From Pedobacter nyackensis (lineage in GTDB: Bacteria > Bacteroidota > Bacteroidia > Sphingobacteriales > Sphingobacteriaceae), in contig NZ_FWYB01000023.1 of assembly GCF_900176505.1 (NCBI RefSeq), positions 1 through 52,937 on the forward strand: DNA of 52,937 bases, written 5' to 3'. How positions within the stretch are numbered: position 1 is the stretch's first letter; each line of letters starts with the position of its first letter. This document shows positions 7,403 through 16,461 of this stretch, one piece after another. A model generated the notes under the pieces. That model had not been told where the DNA came from and ran no database searches. It worked only from the letters and a program-made list of their open reading frames with translations. The translations under genes were made by a program, and so were the position numbers.

Positions 7403-9394
7403 ATGCGTTGTCTAATATTGTTATTCATTCTGTTTGGGTACACTAATATTTTTGCTTCGGACCAGACTATACGTCTGGACAGCACCGCAAGCTACCGTAA
7501 CTTAGGTAAAAGCATTTCTTATTTTGAAGACAAAAGTGCAAAGCTGAACCTAACTCAGGTGCAGGCCCTATCAAGGGGACAGTTTAAGCAAGGACAAACA
7601 AACATCCTCAACTTTGGAAATTCAAAATCAGCTTTTTGGTTAAAGATTGATTATGTAAGCGGCAGCGCCAGCAATGAGTATTTAATAGTAGACATTTCCA
7701 GTATTGAAAATGTTGATTTTTACACCCATACGTCAAAAGGCATTATCCATAGAACTGCAGGCTCTATTCATAAATCAGAACGAGGTGTAATTACCACAAA
7801 CAATTTCCTTTTCGACTTACCCAGGGATACACAAAGCCAAATTACCAAAACCATATGGCTTAGATTAAAAACCAATAACATACTTATTGTGCCGGTTAAA
7901 ATGGCTACTTCCGAAAACTTTATACCGGGGATTTCCATAAAAAAAAATCTGGAAGCCATGTATATAGGTGTATTGCTAACCTTATTCCTGTTCAATACCT
8001 TCCTATATTTCAGTATAAAAGACAGCGCGTACCTCTATTATAGCATATATGTCATTTCAATGGCTATTTACGTAGTTACCTATTTAAGAGGCTATAGCTA
8101 TGTTTTGGGCGATAATTTCAGGATCTTCATCAACCACTACCCCCATCTTTTCCTTAGTGTATCCGTTATTTCTTCTATCTTATTCTCTGCCAAATTCCTA
8201 AATCTCAGGAAGCTATCTCCAAAACTAAACAGAACTTACCAGCTAGTTATTGCTTGTTGTCTGCTTATGTTTTTCTTTAGTCTAATCGGATTCAAAAGCT
8301 TTTCATCAACAATGGCCCAGCTCATTACCTTAATAGCTTCTGTAGTGATATGGATTTCAGGAGTGGTAGCCTACCAGAAAGGTCACAGAGCAGCAAAATA
8401 CTATGTTTTAGCATGGACATTTATGTCAGTTACAATTGTTGCTGTAGTATTAAGTCTGGCCAATATACTTTCGTTTCAAGACTATACCTTTGATTTTGTA
8501 CCCGTAGGCTCTACCATAGAGCTCTTATTACTGGCCTTTGCACTGGGCGACCGCTACCGAACCATCCTGAGCAATGAACAACTCGTACGCGATGAAAATT
8601 ATCTGTTAATTCAAACGCAAAATCAGCGACTGGAAAAACTGGTGACCGACAGAACATTAAAGTTAAGCGATACCATCGTACAATTGAAGGCTTCAAATGC
8701 AGTGAAAAACAAACTGTTCTCGATCATTGCCCACGACTTGAGGAGTCCCTTTAACAGTCTAATGAGTATTTTTTCTTTAAAAGAAATGAACCTCCTCTCT
8801 TTTGACGAGCTTAAAATGTTACTCAACGAAAACAAGAAGAATATCGATACCATTCACAATACGCTCAATAATCTTTTATATTGGGCAAAAAGCCAGATGG
8901 AAGCTGTAAAAACAACGCCTACGACTTTTAACCTGGGGACACTTATTGAAGATCTTACCTTGGTTTACGCCCCTCTTACACAAATGAAGGGTATTAACAT
9001 TGACGTTCAAATTCCTGAACAATCTTTGGTTTATGCTGATGAAAACCAAATTCAACTTGTCCTGCGTAACCTGATTGATAATGCAATAAAATTTACGCCA
9101 TTTTCCCATACTATAAGCATTAGCTTATCCCACAAGAAGGAGCATTTGCAGATATGCGTGTCTAATACCGTTTCGAGCACCAATGAACTGAACATTGAGG
9201 GCATTACAAATCCTGACAGCCATGAGTCCACTTATGGTACAAGTCATGAAAAAGGGATAGGCCTGGGGCTGCATCTATGCCGCGAATATGTTAAGGGTAA
9301 CGGCAGCAAACTACAGGTCAAAATAAACGACAGACTTGTTTCATTCTGTTTTGAACTTCCGCTTGTTCAGCAAACTAACACTATTCTGGCATAA
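7403..9394 (+). CDS. 7TM-DISM sensor histidine kinase
   Basis: A 663-residue hybrid of an extracellular sensor and a kinase. Order: signal peptide (MRCLILLFILFGYTNIFAS), a 7TMR-DISMED2-type periplasmic beta domain (about 25-165), seven hydrophobic segments (about 180-395), a short coiled linker, HisKA with FSIIAHDLRSP (phospho-acceptor His444), and HATPase_c with an N box NLIDNAIKFTP and GIGLGLHL. The frame also opens at TTG 7385, but ATG 7403 gives the clean signal peptide. No response regulator is adjacent, so it is an orphan kinase here. A small secreted-protein gene follows after 20 bases and may be co-transcribed. The ligand is unknown; DISM domains often bind carbohydrate-like molecules. 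Confidence 0.9.
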   Translation: MRCLILLFILFGYTNIFASDQTIRLDSTASYRNLGKSISYFEDKSAKLNLTQVQALSRGQFKQGQTNILNFGNSKSAFWLKIDYVSGSASNEYLIVDISSIENVDFYTHTSKGIIHRTAGSIHKSERGVITTNNFLFDLPRDTQSQITKTIWLRLKTNNILIVPVKMATSENFIPGISIKKNLEAMYIGVLLTLFLFNTFLYFSIKDSAYLYYSIYVISMAIYVVTYLRGYSYVLGDNFRIFINHYPHLFLSVSVISSILFSAKFLNLRKLSPKLNRTYQLVIACCLLMFFFSLIGFKSFSSTMAQLITLIASVVIWISGVVAYQKGHRAAKYYVLAWTFMSVTIVAVVLSLANILSFQDYTFDFVPVGSTIELLLLAFALGDRYRTILSNEQLVRDENYLLIQTQNQRLEKLVTDRTLKLSDTIVQLKASNAVKNKLFSIIAHDLRSPFNSLMSIFSLKEMNLLSFDELKMLLNENKKNIDTIHNTLNNLLYWAKSQMEAVKTTPTTFNLGTLIEDLTLVYAPLTQMKGINIDVQIPEQSLVYADENQIQLVLRNLIDNAIKFTPFSHTISISLSHKKEHLQICVSNTVSSTNELNIEGITNPDSHESTYGTSHEKGIGLGLHLCREYVKGNGSKLQVKINDRLVSFCFELPLVQQTNTILA

Positions 9395-9414
9395 TTATCG
9401 TTTTAGTCTTTGTT

Positions 9415-10128
9415 ATGAAGACCAAACTGATTCTATTTTTCCTGCTTTGCCATACAGCTATATACGCTCAACCATTTAAATTCCCTGTTCTTCCGGAGTC
9501 CGGAAAATCCGCAGAATCGCTTATTCCTTCCAATTGGAAAATAATTGACAGCATATCTGGAGATCTAAACAACGACAACATAAAAGACTTCGCCTTTGTA
9601 ATAGAATTTTATCGCCCTGTGAAGGAAAACAGAGCCTATGGCGACAATGAGACTGAACTCATTACAGAAATACAAAAGCCGAGAATACTAGCTATTTATT
9701 TTAAAAGATCTGCAAAAGGAGCCTATCGTATGGCTACACAGAATAACAATTTCATCTTGCGTTCGGAAGAAGGCGGATCGATGGGCGATCCTTTAAGACC
9801 TTTAGCAATCAAGTCGAACAAGTTGTTATTGTCCTTTGAAGGTGGCGGCAACTGGCGCTGGATATTGAATTACCAGTTTAAATATCTCGACAAGGATTGG
9901 CAACTAACCGAAGCTAATAACTACACCTATCATAGTGCTTCAGGAGAAATGAATGATAAACAGTACGATTTTGTCAATAAAAAACGTAAAGTCATCAGCG
10001 GTAAAATCAATGATACTACAGCCTCGAATGAAACCTTTGAACAGCCTTTAACGGTAAAATCATTACGAACATTTAATAGTTTTAAAAAACCATGGACCTG
10101 GGAAATCAGTCCAGATGAGTTTTTATAG
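9415..10128 (+). CDS. Secreted protein of unknown function
   Basis: A 237-residue protein with a signal peptide (cleaved near TAIYAQ). Residues around 45-57 (ISGDLNNDNIKDFAFVIE) resemble a single calcium-binding FG-GAP/VCBS-like loop, in which Asp and Asn residues coordinate the metal. The remainder is Gly/aromatic-rich (FEGGGNWRWILNYQFKYLDK) with no recognised domain. It follows the 7TM-DISM kinase by 20 bases and ends at a strong shared terminator, so it probably belongs to the kinase transcript. It might be a partner or target of that sensor, but that is only a positional inference. Confidence 0.7.
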   Translation: MKTKLILFFLLCHTAIYAQPFKFPVLPESGKSAESLIPSNWKIIDSISGDLNNDNIKDFAFVIEFYRPVKENRAYGDNETELITEIQKPRILAIYFKRSAKGAYRMATQNNNFILRSEEGGSMGDPLRPLAIKSNKLLLSFEGGGNWRWILNYQFKYLDKDWQLTEANNYTYHSASGEMNDKQYDFVNKKRKVISGKINDTTASNETFEQPLTVKSLRTFNSFKKPWTWEISPDEFL

Positions 10129-10133
10129 GACAT

Positions 10134-10170
10134 AAAAAAGGCGTGTTAAAATTATTTAACACGCCTTTTT
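10134..10170. terminator. Bidirectional terminator between secreted-protein gene and guaB
   Basis: GGCGTGTTAA (10140-10149) pairs with TTAACACGCC (10156-10165), flanked by A6 on the left and T5 on the right. It serves the converging transcripts from both sides. Confidence 0.9.
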
Positions 10171-10187
10171 TATTATATATCTAAATA

Positions 10188-11657
10188 CTAACGAGAGTAA
10201 TTAGGGGCTTCTTTAGTGATCGCAACATCATGTGGATGACTTTCTCTCATACCTGCAGCAGTAATGCGTACAAATTTAGCTTTCTGTAAGTCTTCGATAG
10301 TAGCAGCACCACAGTAGTGCATTCCGGCTCTTAAACCACCTACATATTGATAGATTACTTCTGCCAAAGTTCCTTTGTAAGCTACACGGCCAACAATACC
10401 TTCCGGTACAAGTTTGGTAACTACATCAGTTTCATCCTGGAAGTAACGGTCTTTAGACCCTTGTTGCATGGCTTCTACTGAACCCATACCACGGTAAGAT
10501 TTAAACTTACGTCCTTCATAAATGATCGTCTCACCTGGTGATTCTTCAACACCTGCGAATAACGAACCTGCCATGATTACACTTGCACCAGCTGCTATTG
10601 CTTTTACAATATCACCTGTTTGCTTGATACCACCATCGGCAATTACTGGAATTCCTGTTCCTATAAGTGCCTGAGCACATTCAAATACAGCATATAACTG
10701 AGGTACACCTACACCAGCAATGATTCTTGTAGTACAAATAGAACCTGGCCCGATACCTACTTTAACAGCATCAGCACCAGCAGCTGCCAAAGCAAGCGCT
10801 GCGTCAGCAGTTGCGATGTTACCCGCAATTACCTGTAAATCCGGCCATCTTTCTTTAATGGCCTTAACCATATCAATTACACCTTTTGAGTGACCATGGG
10901 CAGTATCAACTGTTACCACATCAACTCCTGCCTGTACCAATGCAGCTACGCGATCAATGTTATCTGCAGCAACACCTACAGCAGCACCAACGCGTAAACG
11001 TCCGCGCTCATCTTTACATGCTTTAGGGTAATTTTTATACTTCTGAATATCTTTGAAAGTAATCAATCCGGCTAAGTGGCCTTCTTTATTGATAACAGGA
11101 AGTTTTTCAATTTTATAATCCTGTAAAATCTCTTCGGCCTGTAAAAGCGTTGTTCCTTCAGGTGCAGTGATCAGATTTTCTCTGGTCATTACTTCTGAAA
11201 CCTTACGCTGCATATCTTTCTGGAAGCGCAGATCTCTGTTGGTAATGATACCTACCAGTTTATTATCAGCATCAATAACCGGTATTCCACCGATTTTGAA
11301 TTCTTTCATAATCTGGAATGCATCCGCAACTTTAGCATTTGCATTTAAAGTAACCGGATCCTGGATCATTCCGCTTTCTGAGCGCTTTACCTTCCTTACC
11401 TCCTCTGCCTGACGTTCGATGCTCATGTTTTTGTGCAGCATACCGATACCACCAGCCTGGGCAATGGCAATAGCCAAACCAGATTCAGTTACAGTATCCA
11501 TAGCAGCAGAAACTACAGGAACATTAAGACGTATTTTTTTGGTTAAGAAACTTCCGGTATCCACGTCACGTGGCAAAACTTCAGAATAAGCTGGTACTAA
11601 TAATACGTCATCGTATGTTAGTCCTTCGGCAATAAATTTATTGGGATCGAGTTGCAT
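10188..11657 (-). CDS. guaB: Inosine-5'-monophosphate dehydrogenase
   Basis: Oxidises IMP to XMP with NAD+, the committed step to guanine nucleotides. From ATG at 11657 it is 489 residues, the normal IMPDH length; the open frame extends 36 codons further upstream but without family sequence. It starts TYDDVLLVPAYSEVLPRDVDTG, carries a CBS-domain pair (about 90-205), and has the catalytic loop GIGPGSICTTR with C308. The downstream parts are IADGGIKQTGDI, SLFAGVEESPGE, the flap region YRGMGSVEAM and the C-terminal GLRAGMHYCG. It is single in its strand block, with its own promoter near 11690-11720 and a shared terminator downstream. Confidence 0.98.
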   Translation of the reverse strand: MQLDPNKFIAEGLTYDDVLLVPAYSEVLPRDVDTGSFLTKKIRLNVPVVSAAMDTVTESGLAIAIAQAGGIGMLHKNMSIERQAEEVRKVKRSESGMIQDPVTLNANAKVADAFQIMKEFKIGGIPVIDADNKLVGIITNRDLRFQKDMQRKVSEVMTRENLITAPEGTTLLQAEEILQDYKIEKLPVINKEGHLAGLITFKDIQKYKNYPKACKDERGRLRVGAAVGVAADNIDRVAALVQAGVDVVTVDTAHGHSKGVIDMVKAIKERWPDLQVIAGNIATADAALALAAAGADAVKVGIGPGSICTTRIIAGVGVPQLYAVFECAQALIGTGIPVIADGGIKQTGDIVKAIAAGASVIMAGSLFAGVEESPGETIIYEGRKFKSYRGMGSVEAMQQGSKDRYFQDETDVVTKLVPEGIVGRVAYKGTLAEVIYQYVGGLRAGMHYCGAATIEDLQKAKFVRITAAGMRESHPHDVAITKEAPNYSR

Positions 11658-11689
11658 AGCAAATAATTTAAGAGTTACTATTTGCCGGG

Positions 11690-11720
11690 CAAAAATACGA
11701 TTATTATTTATATCCCACAA
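11690..11720 (-). promoter_or_regulatory. guaB promoter
   Basis: On the minus strand TTG (11718-11720) is followed after 20 nt by TATTTTTG (11690-11697), matching TTG and TAnnTTTG. The predicted start near 11683 would give a leader of about 25 nt. Confidence 0.55.
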
Positions 11721-11909
11721 TAGTTTATCGAATATAGTCTGACTGCACCAAAAGATTACAATCAAATTAACAACGCATCTACCAATGTTAAAGGAGGTTA
11801 GCTCAATTAAAAATCAGCTCTTTTTATTTTACTACGCAATACCTAAAAGCAACGATAACATCTACCAGTTGAATCACAACAATTAATTTCGGTTACAATC
11901 AAAAAGGTG

Positions 11910-11931
11910 TAAATTGACCCTAGTCAATTTA
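11910..11931. promoter_or_regulatory. Inverted repeat just before the phosphoesterase start
   Basis: TAAATTGA (11910-11917) and TCAATTTA (11924-11931) are a perfect 8-bp inverted repeat with a 6-nt loop, ending 8 bases before the ATG at 11940. It could be an operator or a hairpin over the ribosome-binding region. Confidence 0.4.
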
Positions 11932-11939
11932 ACTGAAAC

Positions 11940-13775
11940 ATGAAACATCTTTTCTTTCTCGCTATTCTTATTACCTTCTTTTTAAGTACAAATGCGCAGA
12001 CTTTTAAATATGCATTTGTTACCGATACACATGTAGGTACTGCTACAGGCGAGGAAGATTTGAGAAGAACAGTAAAGGACATCAACAAACAAGATGATCT
12101 TGATTTTATTTTGGTTACAGGCGATGTAACTGAAATGGGCACCACACAAGAAATCCAACGGGCCAAAGATATTTTGGGCAAACTGAAAAAACCATGTTAT
12201 GTGATACCGGGAAATCATGATACCGGATGGTCTGAATCAGGCGGTGTAGATTTCATTAAAGCATTTGATGGTGATAAATTTACTTTCGATCACAATGGTT
12301 ATCGTTTCATAGCATGCGCTTCAGGCCCTTATGTAAGGATGTCCGACGGGCATATCCCAAGAGATGCCATTGTTTGGCTGGATGAAATCCTAAAAAATAC
12401 ACCCGATACTTTGCCCATTGTATTTATTAATCACTACCCGCTCGACAATGGTTTAGATAACTGGTATGAAGCAATAGATAGGTTGAGAAAATACAACGTA
12501 AAATATGCCATCTGTGGCCATGGCCATAACAATCAGGCTTTTGATTTTGAAGGAATCTCCGGAACTATGGGGCGATCAAACCTAAGAGCTAAAGACCTTG
12601 TTGGCGGTTATAATATCGTAACCATGCGTCAGGATTCAGTCTTGTTTGCCGTAAAAAAACCTGCCCTGGAAATAGAAACGCCATGGAGAAAAATTAACCT
12701 GAAAACCACATTACCACCGCCGCCCTTAAAATATGCGCGTCCCTCCTATATATTAAATGAAATATATCCTAATGTTGAGCAAGCCTGGACCTACCACGCG
12801 CCTGCTAACGTTGTATTAACGCCTGCGGCTAATGATAGCCTGGTTGTATTTGGAAACAGTATCGGCGAAGTTGTGGCTCTATCTCTAGTGGACGGCAGCA
12901 AAAAATGGACTTTTAAAACTAAAGGCGCAATTTACTCTTCTCCGGCAATGGCGGATGGTATTGTTGTACTTGGCTCAGGAGATGGTTGCATCTATGCATT
13001 GGAAGTAAATACGGGCAAGCAGATTTGGAAGTTTAAAGCAAAAGCAGCAGTCTTGGGTACGCCTGTAATCGAAAAAAACGTAGTATATATTGGGGGAAGT
13101 GATCACCAATTCAGAGCCATAGATTTAGAAACCGGCGATCAGATTTGGTCATTTAAAGACGTTGAAGGAACGATCGTCGGCAAGCCTTTGCTCTATGAAG
13201 ATAAAGTTATTTTTGGCTCCTGGGGCCGGCATTTATACGCAATAAACCAAAACAATGGCGACCTCTTATGGAAATGGAACAATGGACACGCTAACCGCAT
13301 GTTCTCTCCGGCTATGTGTACCCCAGTAGCACACAAAGGTATTGTATATGTGGCCGCGCCCGACCGCGTACTCAGTGCTATCGATGCTAACAAAGGCACT
13401 ACCCTATGGAGAAATAAAGAAGCCACAGTAAGGGAATCCATCGGTATTTCCGAAGATGGCTCCATGATTTTTGGAAAAACCATGAATGATGAGGTTGTTG
13501 CCTATAAAACACAGTCTACCGATCCTCGAGTAGCATGGAGATTAAATATGAGCTTTGGTTACGAACACGTACCATCCATGCTGATCGCAAAGGATAAGCA
13601 AGTATTTTTCGGAACTAAGAACGGTGTAGTTTACGCTTTTGATCCAGCGCTTCGTAAGCTTGTCTGGGCACATAAGATTGATAATTCTATGGTAAATACG
13701 GTAAATGTACTAAGCAAAAATGCCGTATTGGTTGCAACTATGGACGGTGTAGTTACGTTACTTAAGATTAAATAA
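11940..13775 (+). CDS. Exported metallophosphoesterase fused to a PQQ-like beta-propeller
   Basis: A 611-residue protein. A signal peptide (to about 20, FFLSTNAQT) leads into a calcineurin-like phosphoesterase (about 22-235) with the metal motifs VTDTHVG, VTGDVTE, GNHD, NHYP and GHGHN. The C-terminal half (about 275-611) is a beta-propeller of PQQ-like repeats, seen as GDGCIYALEVNTGKQIWKFK, DHQFRAIDLETGDQIWSFK, RHLYAINQNNGDLLWKW and later copies. The phosphoesterase half probably hydrolyses an extracellular phosphodiester or phosphomonoester. The propeller lacks evidence of a bound PQQ enzyme and may act in binding or scaffolding. Monocistronic by position. The substrate is unknown. Confidence 0.9.
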   Translation: MKHLFFLAILITFFLSTNAQTFKYAFVTDTHVGTATGEEDLRRTVKDINKQDDLDFILVTGDVTEMGTTQEIQRAKDILGKLKKPCYVIPGNHDTGWSESGGVDFIKAFDGDKFTFDHNGYRFIACASGPYVRMSDGHIPRDAIVWLDEILKNTPDTLPIVFINHYPLDNGLDNWYEAIDRLRKYNVKYAICGHGHNNQAFDFEGISGTMGRSNLRAKDLVGGYNIVTMRQDSVLFAVKKPALEIETPWRKINLKTTLPPPPLKYARPSYILNEIYPNVEQAWTYHAPANVVLTPAANDSLVVFGNSIGEVVALSLVDGSKKWTFKTKGAIYSSPAMADGIVVLGSGDGCIYALEVNTGKQIWKFKAKAAVLGTPVIEKNVVYIGGSDHQFRAIDLETGDQIWSFKDVEGTIVGKPLLYEDKVIFGSWGRHLYAINQNNGDLLWKWNNGHANRMFSPAMCTPVAHKGIVYVAAPDRVLSAIDANKGTTLWRNKEATVRESIGISEDGSMIFGKTMNDEVVAYKTQSTDPRVAWRLNMSFGYEHVPSMLIAKDKQVFFGTKNGVVYAFDPALRKLVWAHKIDNSMVNTVNVLSKNAVLVATMDGVVTLLKIK

Positions 13776-13827
13776 TAACAGGTATCCTGGCTAAAATAGA
13801 ATAGCCAGGATATCTGTTATTATTTTT
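13774..13827. terminator. Strong bidirectional terminator, phosphoesterase / M16 genes
   Basis: A 20-bp stem (13774-13793 with 13802-13821, one G-U pair) and an 8-nt loop, followed by T6. Its left arm overlaps the phosphoesterase stop codon and its right arm overlaps the M16 stop codon, so it serves both converging transcripts. Confidence 0.9.
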
Positions 13828-15094
13828 TACCCACTACAACTTTTGTAAAGTCATCCGTATTCAGGTATTTATTAGCCAAATCTTTCAAATCGGCTGCTGT
13901 AATTGATTTTACAGTTTTAATATAGTTTTCATAATAGCTGTAATCCAGCCCTGAGAAGTAAACATTCTTAAACTTATCAGCATGAGAGAAGGCATTTTCA
14001 AGACTACCCAGCATAGAACCCAGCATGTAGTTTCTCACTAAAGCCAGCTCACCATCCTGAACCAGTTCATCTTTTAAGATACTGATCTCTTTTTCGATTT
14101 CATTTAGTGCGCTATTGCACACTTCTGCTCCTACTTCCGTAGCAATAAAGAAGTAACCGGCATCTTTTAAAGAAGCTACTGCAGACCCAATACCATAAGT
14201 ATACCCCTTATCCTCACGGATATTAGCCATCAAGCGAGAACCAAAATAACCGCCAAGCAGACAGTTCAACACCTGGAAGCCTGGGAAATCAGGATGATTC
14301 CTGGTAATTGCCAGCGTTCCCATCCTTATCGCCGATTGAATAGCATCCGGTCTTTCAACCAGGATCTCTCCCTTATGAATACTACTGAAGTTGAACTTAT
14401 TGCCTACAGATGCTGCATCATTGTTCCATCCATTACCCATAATCCTATTAAGGATATTGAATTCAGTCTCTTCAAACTTTCCCGCAACAAAAATAGTACA
14501 GTTCTCAGGCTTGTAAGCTGCTTTAAAATAGTCGCAAAGATCAGCCCTTTTTAAGTCATCATAGTGTGAAGGCTGAATATTAGAACCATAAGGCGTATCG
14601 CCGAAAAGCGCATTTGCGAAATGCTTCCTGGCTAAGAAATCATTCTTTTGAAGGCTTACCTGTAAAGACTGCTTTTGATTTTGTATGAAAATTACCAGTT
14701 CCTGCTCTGGAAATATACTGTCATTTATGATAGAATGCAGAATTGGCAACACCGAGTTTAAGTGTTTATTTAGCGTATATAGCTTAACACAAGTTTGGTC
14801 TGCGCCATATTCTGTTTGCAGAAATGCACCATAATAATCCACCTTATCTGCAATTTCCTTAGCAGTGAGTGTGGTCGTACCATTATTGATTAAATGACTA
14901 ACTGCAATCGCTTCAAGCGGCTTTGAAGGATCCCAATTTACATTTTCGAATATAAACTCAATACGAACAAGTTCCTGTTTACCTGCGTTAATAGTGAAAA
15001 CCGGTATACCATTGTCCAGTACTTGTTTTAAGGGTTCAATGAAACTAATTTCATCAACCAATTTTGATTCCGGGGCTAGTGTACGGTTAAGCAT
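13820..15094 (-). CDS. M16 family peptidase-like protein, non-catalytic subunit
   Basis: A 424-residue pitrilysin/insulinase-fold protein. The first repeat, where a catalytic M16 enzyme has HxxEH, reads HLINN, so the glutamate base and second histidine are lost. The later family region is present (AIRMGTLAITRNHPDFPGFQ, LNCLLGGYFGSRLMANIRED, KGYTYGIGS), including the R/Y pair that shapes the substrate site. It overlaps the stop of the catalytic M16 gene by 8 bases, suggesting translational coupling and a heterodimer, as in bacterial two-subunit M16B proteases and mitochondrial processing peptidase. No signal peptide is visible, so it is cytoplasmic or exported by another route. Confidence 0.85.
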   Translation of the reverse strand: MLNRTLAPESKLVDEISFIEPLKQVLDNGIPVFTINAGKQELVRIEFIFENVNWDPSKPLEAIAVSHLINNGTTTLTAKEIADKVDYYGAFLQTEYGADQTCVKLYTLNKHLNSVLPILHSIINDSIFPEQELVIFIQNQKQSLQVSLQKNDFLARKHFANALFGDTPYGSNIQPSHYDDLKRADLCDYFKAAYKPENCTIFVAGKFEETEFNILNRIMGNGWNNDAASVGNKFNFSSIHKGEILVERPDAIQSAIRMGTLAITRNHPDFPGFQVLNCLLGGYFGSRLMANIREDKGYTYGIGSAVASLKDAGYFFIATEVGAEVCNSALNEIEKEISILKDELVQDGELALVRNYMLGSMLGSLENAFSHADKFKNVYFSGLDYSYYENYIKTVKSITAADLKDLANKYLNTDDFTKVVVGKK

Positions 15095-16343
15095 CTTGGG
15101 TAGTTAATTGGGTGGTTAAATAGTATAAAGTTGAACATTGTTCCTTCGTAAAGGTAGCTTTTGCAGCTTGCTGTATGCGTGCTGGAGTAACCGCCAGATA
15201 CTTGTCTATTTCGGTATTCAAAGTCGCCGCATCTCCCAACAATTCATAATAAGCAAGATTCATCGCCTTATCTAAAAGACTCATCTCTGCAAATACCATG
15301 ATCGATTCCGACTTATTTTTCACCTTGGTAATCTCTACGTCAGTAACTTCTTCCGCTTTAAGTTTATCCAATTCAGCCCAGATTGCTGCTTCTGCATTTT
15401 CTACACTTACGCCCTCAACTAGTTTGCCTTCGATCACAAAAAGCCCTTCATCAATACTGCTAGAGATGTAAGCATGGATATCGCTAAACAGTTGCTGCTC
15501 TTTTAACAAACTGTGATACAACCTCGAAGATTGTCCCTGAGAAAGCACATCCGACATTAAATCGAAAGCCTGGTATTCACTATCAATTCTTGCCGGCATT
15601 TTAAAAGCCATATAAATGGCATTCAATGGAACATCAGTAATAACCGTATCTTTTCTTCCTTCAGTTTGCACTGCTTCCTTAGGCAGATTTCTAACGTATT
15701 TTTCTCCTGTTGGAATAGGTGCGAACCATTTTTCAGCCAAGACCTTTACTTCTTCAATTTTAACATTCCCACCAACTACCATAATGGCATTTTGCGGGTT
15801 ATAGTGCTTTTTGAAAAATGCTTTCACATCTTCCATTTTAGCATCTTCAATCTGTTTCAAATCCTGACCAATAGTAGCCCAACGATAAGGATGGGTTTTA
15901 TAAGCCAACGGTCTAAGCTTTAACCAAACATCGCCGTAAGGCTGATTCAGATAACGTTGCTTAAACTCTTCGCACACTACATTACGCTGCGTTTCCAAAC
16001 TCTTCTCAGAAAAAGCAAGACTCAACATCCTGTCGCTTTCCAACCAAAATGCTGTTTCAAGGTTTACCGCAGGTAAAGTGATATAATAATTGGTGATGTC
16101 GTTGCTGGTGAAGGCATTGTTCTCACCCCCTACCCGCTGCAATGGTTCGTCGTAACTTGGAATATTTACTGACCCACCAAACATCAGGTGCTCAAACAAA
16201 TGCGCGAAGCCGGTTTTATCCTGCTCCTCATCTCTGGCACCTACGTCATATAAGATATTTAGCACCGCCATAGGTGTTGTGTCATCTTCATGTACAAGTA
16301 CACGCAACCCATTGGCTAATGTAAAACGGTTAAAATCTACCAT
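15087..16343 (-). CDS. M16 family zinc metallopeptidase, catalytic subunit
   Basis: A 418-residue peptidase from ATG 16343. The frame opens at TTG 16370, but MVDFNRFTLANGLRV is the family start. The inverted zinc motif HLFEH sits near residue 54 (GFAHLFEHLMFGG), with the distal glutamate in NLETAFWLESDRM. The C-terminal M16 repeat is present (DVLSQGQSSRLYHSLLKEQQ). It cleaves peptides or partly unfolded proteins and probably needs its downstream partner, whose start overlaps its stop by 8 bases. A -7 element lies just upstream at 16368-16375. Confidence 0.92.
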   Translation of the reverse strand: MVDFNRFTLANGLRVLVHEDDTTPMAVLNILYDVGARDEEQDKTGFAHLFEHLMFGGSVNIPSYDEPLQRVGGENNAFTSNDITNYYITLPAVNLETAFWLESDRMLSLAFSEKSLETQRNVVCEEFKQRYLNQPYGDVWLKLRPLAYKTHPYRWATIGQDLKQIEDAKMEDVKAFFKKHYNPQNAIMVVGGNVKIEEVKVLAEKWFAPIPTGEKYVRNLPKEAVQTEGRKDTVITDVPLNAIYMAFKMPARIDSEYQAFDLMSDVLSQGQSSRLYHSLLKEQQLFSDIHAYISSSIDEGLFVIEGKLVEGVSVENAEAAIWAELDKLKAEEVTDVEITKVKNKSESIMVFAEMSLLDKAMNLAYYELLGDAATLNTEIDKYLAVTPARIQQAAKATFTKEQCSTLYYLTTQLTTQDA

Positions 16344-16367
16344 ATAATATATTAAAAATAATTGCGC

Positions 16368-16375
16368 CAAAGATA
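16368..16375 (-). promoter_or_regulatory. -7 element of the M16 operon
   Basis: TATCTTTG on the minus strand at 16368-16375, 25 bases upstream of the ATG at 16343. A clear -33 TTG is not seen. It is divergent from the mqnC promoter. Confidence 0.4.
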
Positions 16376-16429
16376 GGAATTATGGGCAGCCGAAAGCGGA
16401 TCATATTTAATTAAGACAAACAAATTATA

Positions 16430-16457
16430 TTGATAAAAACAACTTATGGTATATTTG
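16430..16457 (+). promoter_or_regulatory. mqnC promoter (start close to the ATG)
   Basis: TTG (16430-16432), 17 nt, then TATATTTG (16450-16457). The ATG at 16462 follows only 4 bases after the -7 box, so the mRNA would be leaderless or nearly so. Confidence 0.55.
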
Positions 16458-16461
16458 CCCT

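Noticed and set aside
11658..11765. 36-codon upstream extension of guaB
   Set aside because: No IMPDH homology and it overlaps the guaB promoter; the ATG at 11657 gives the standard length.
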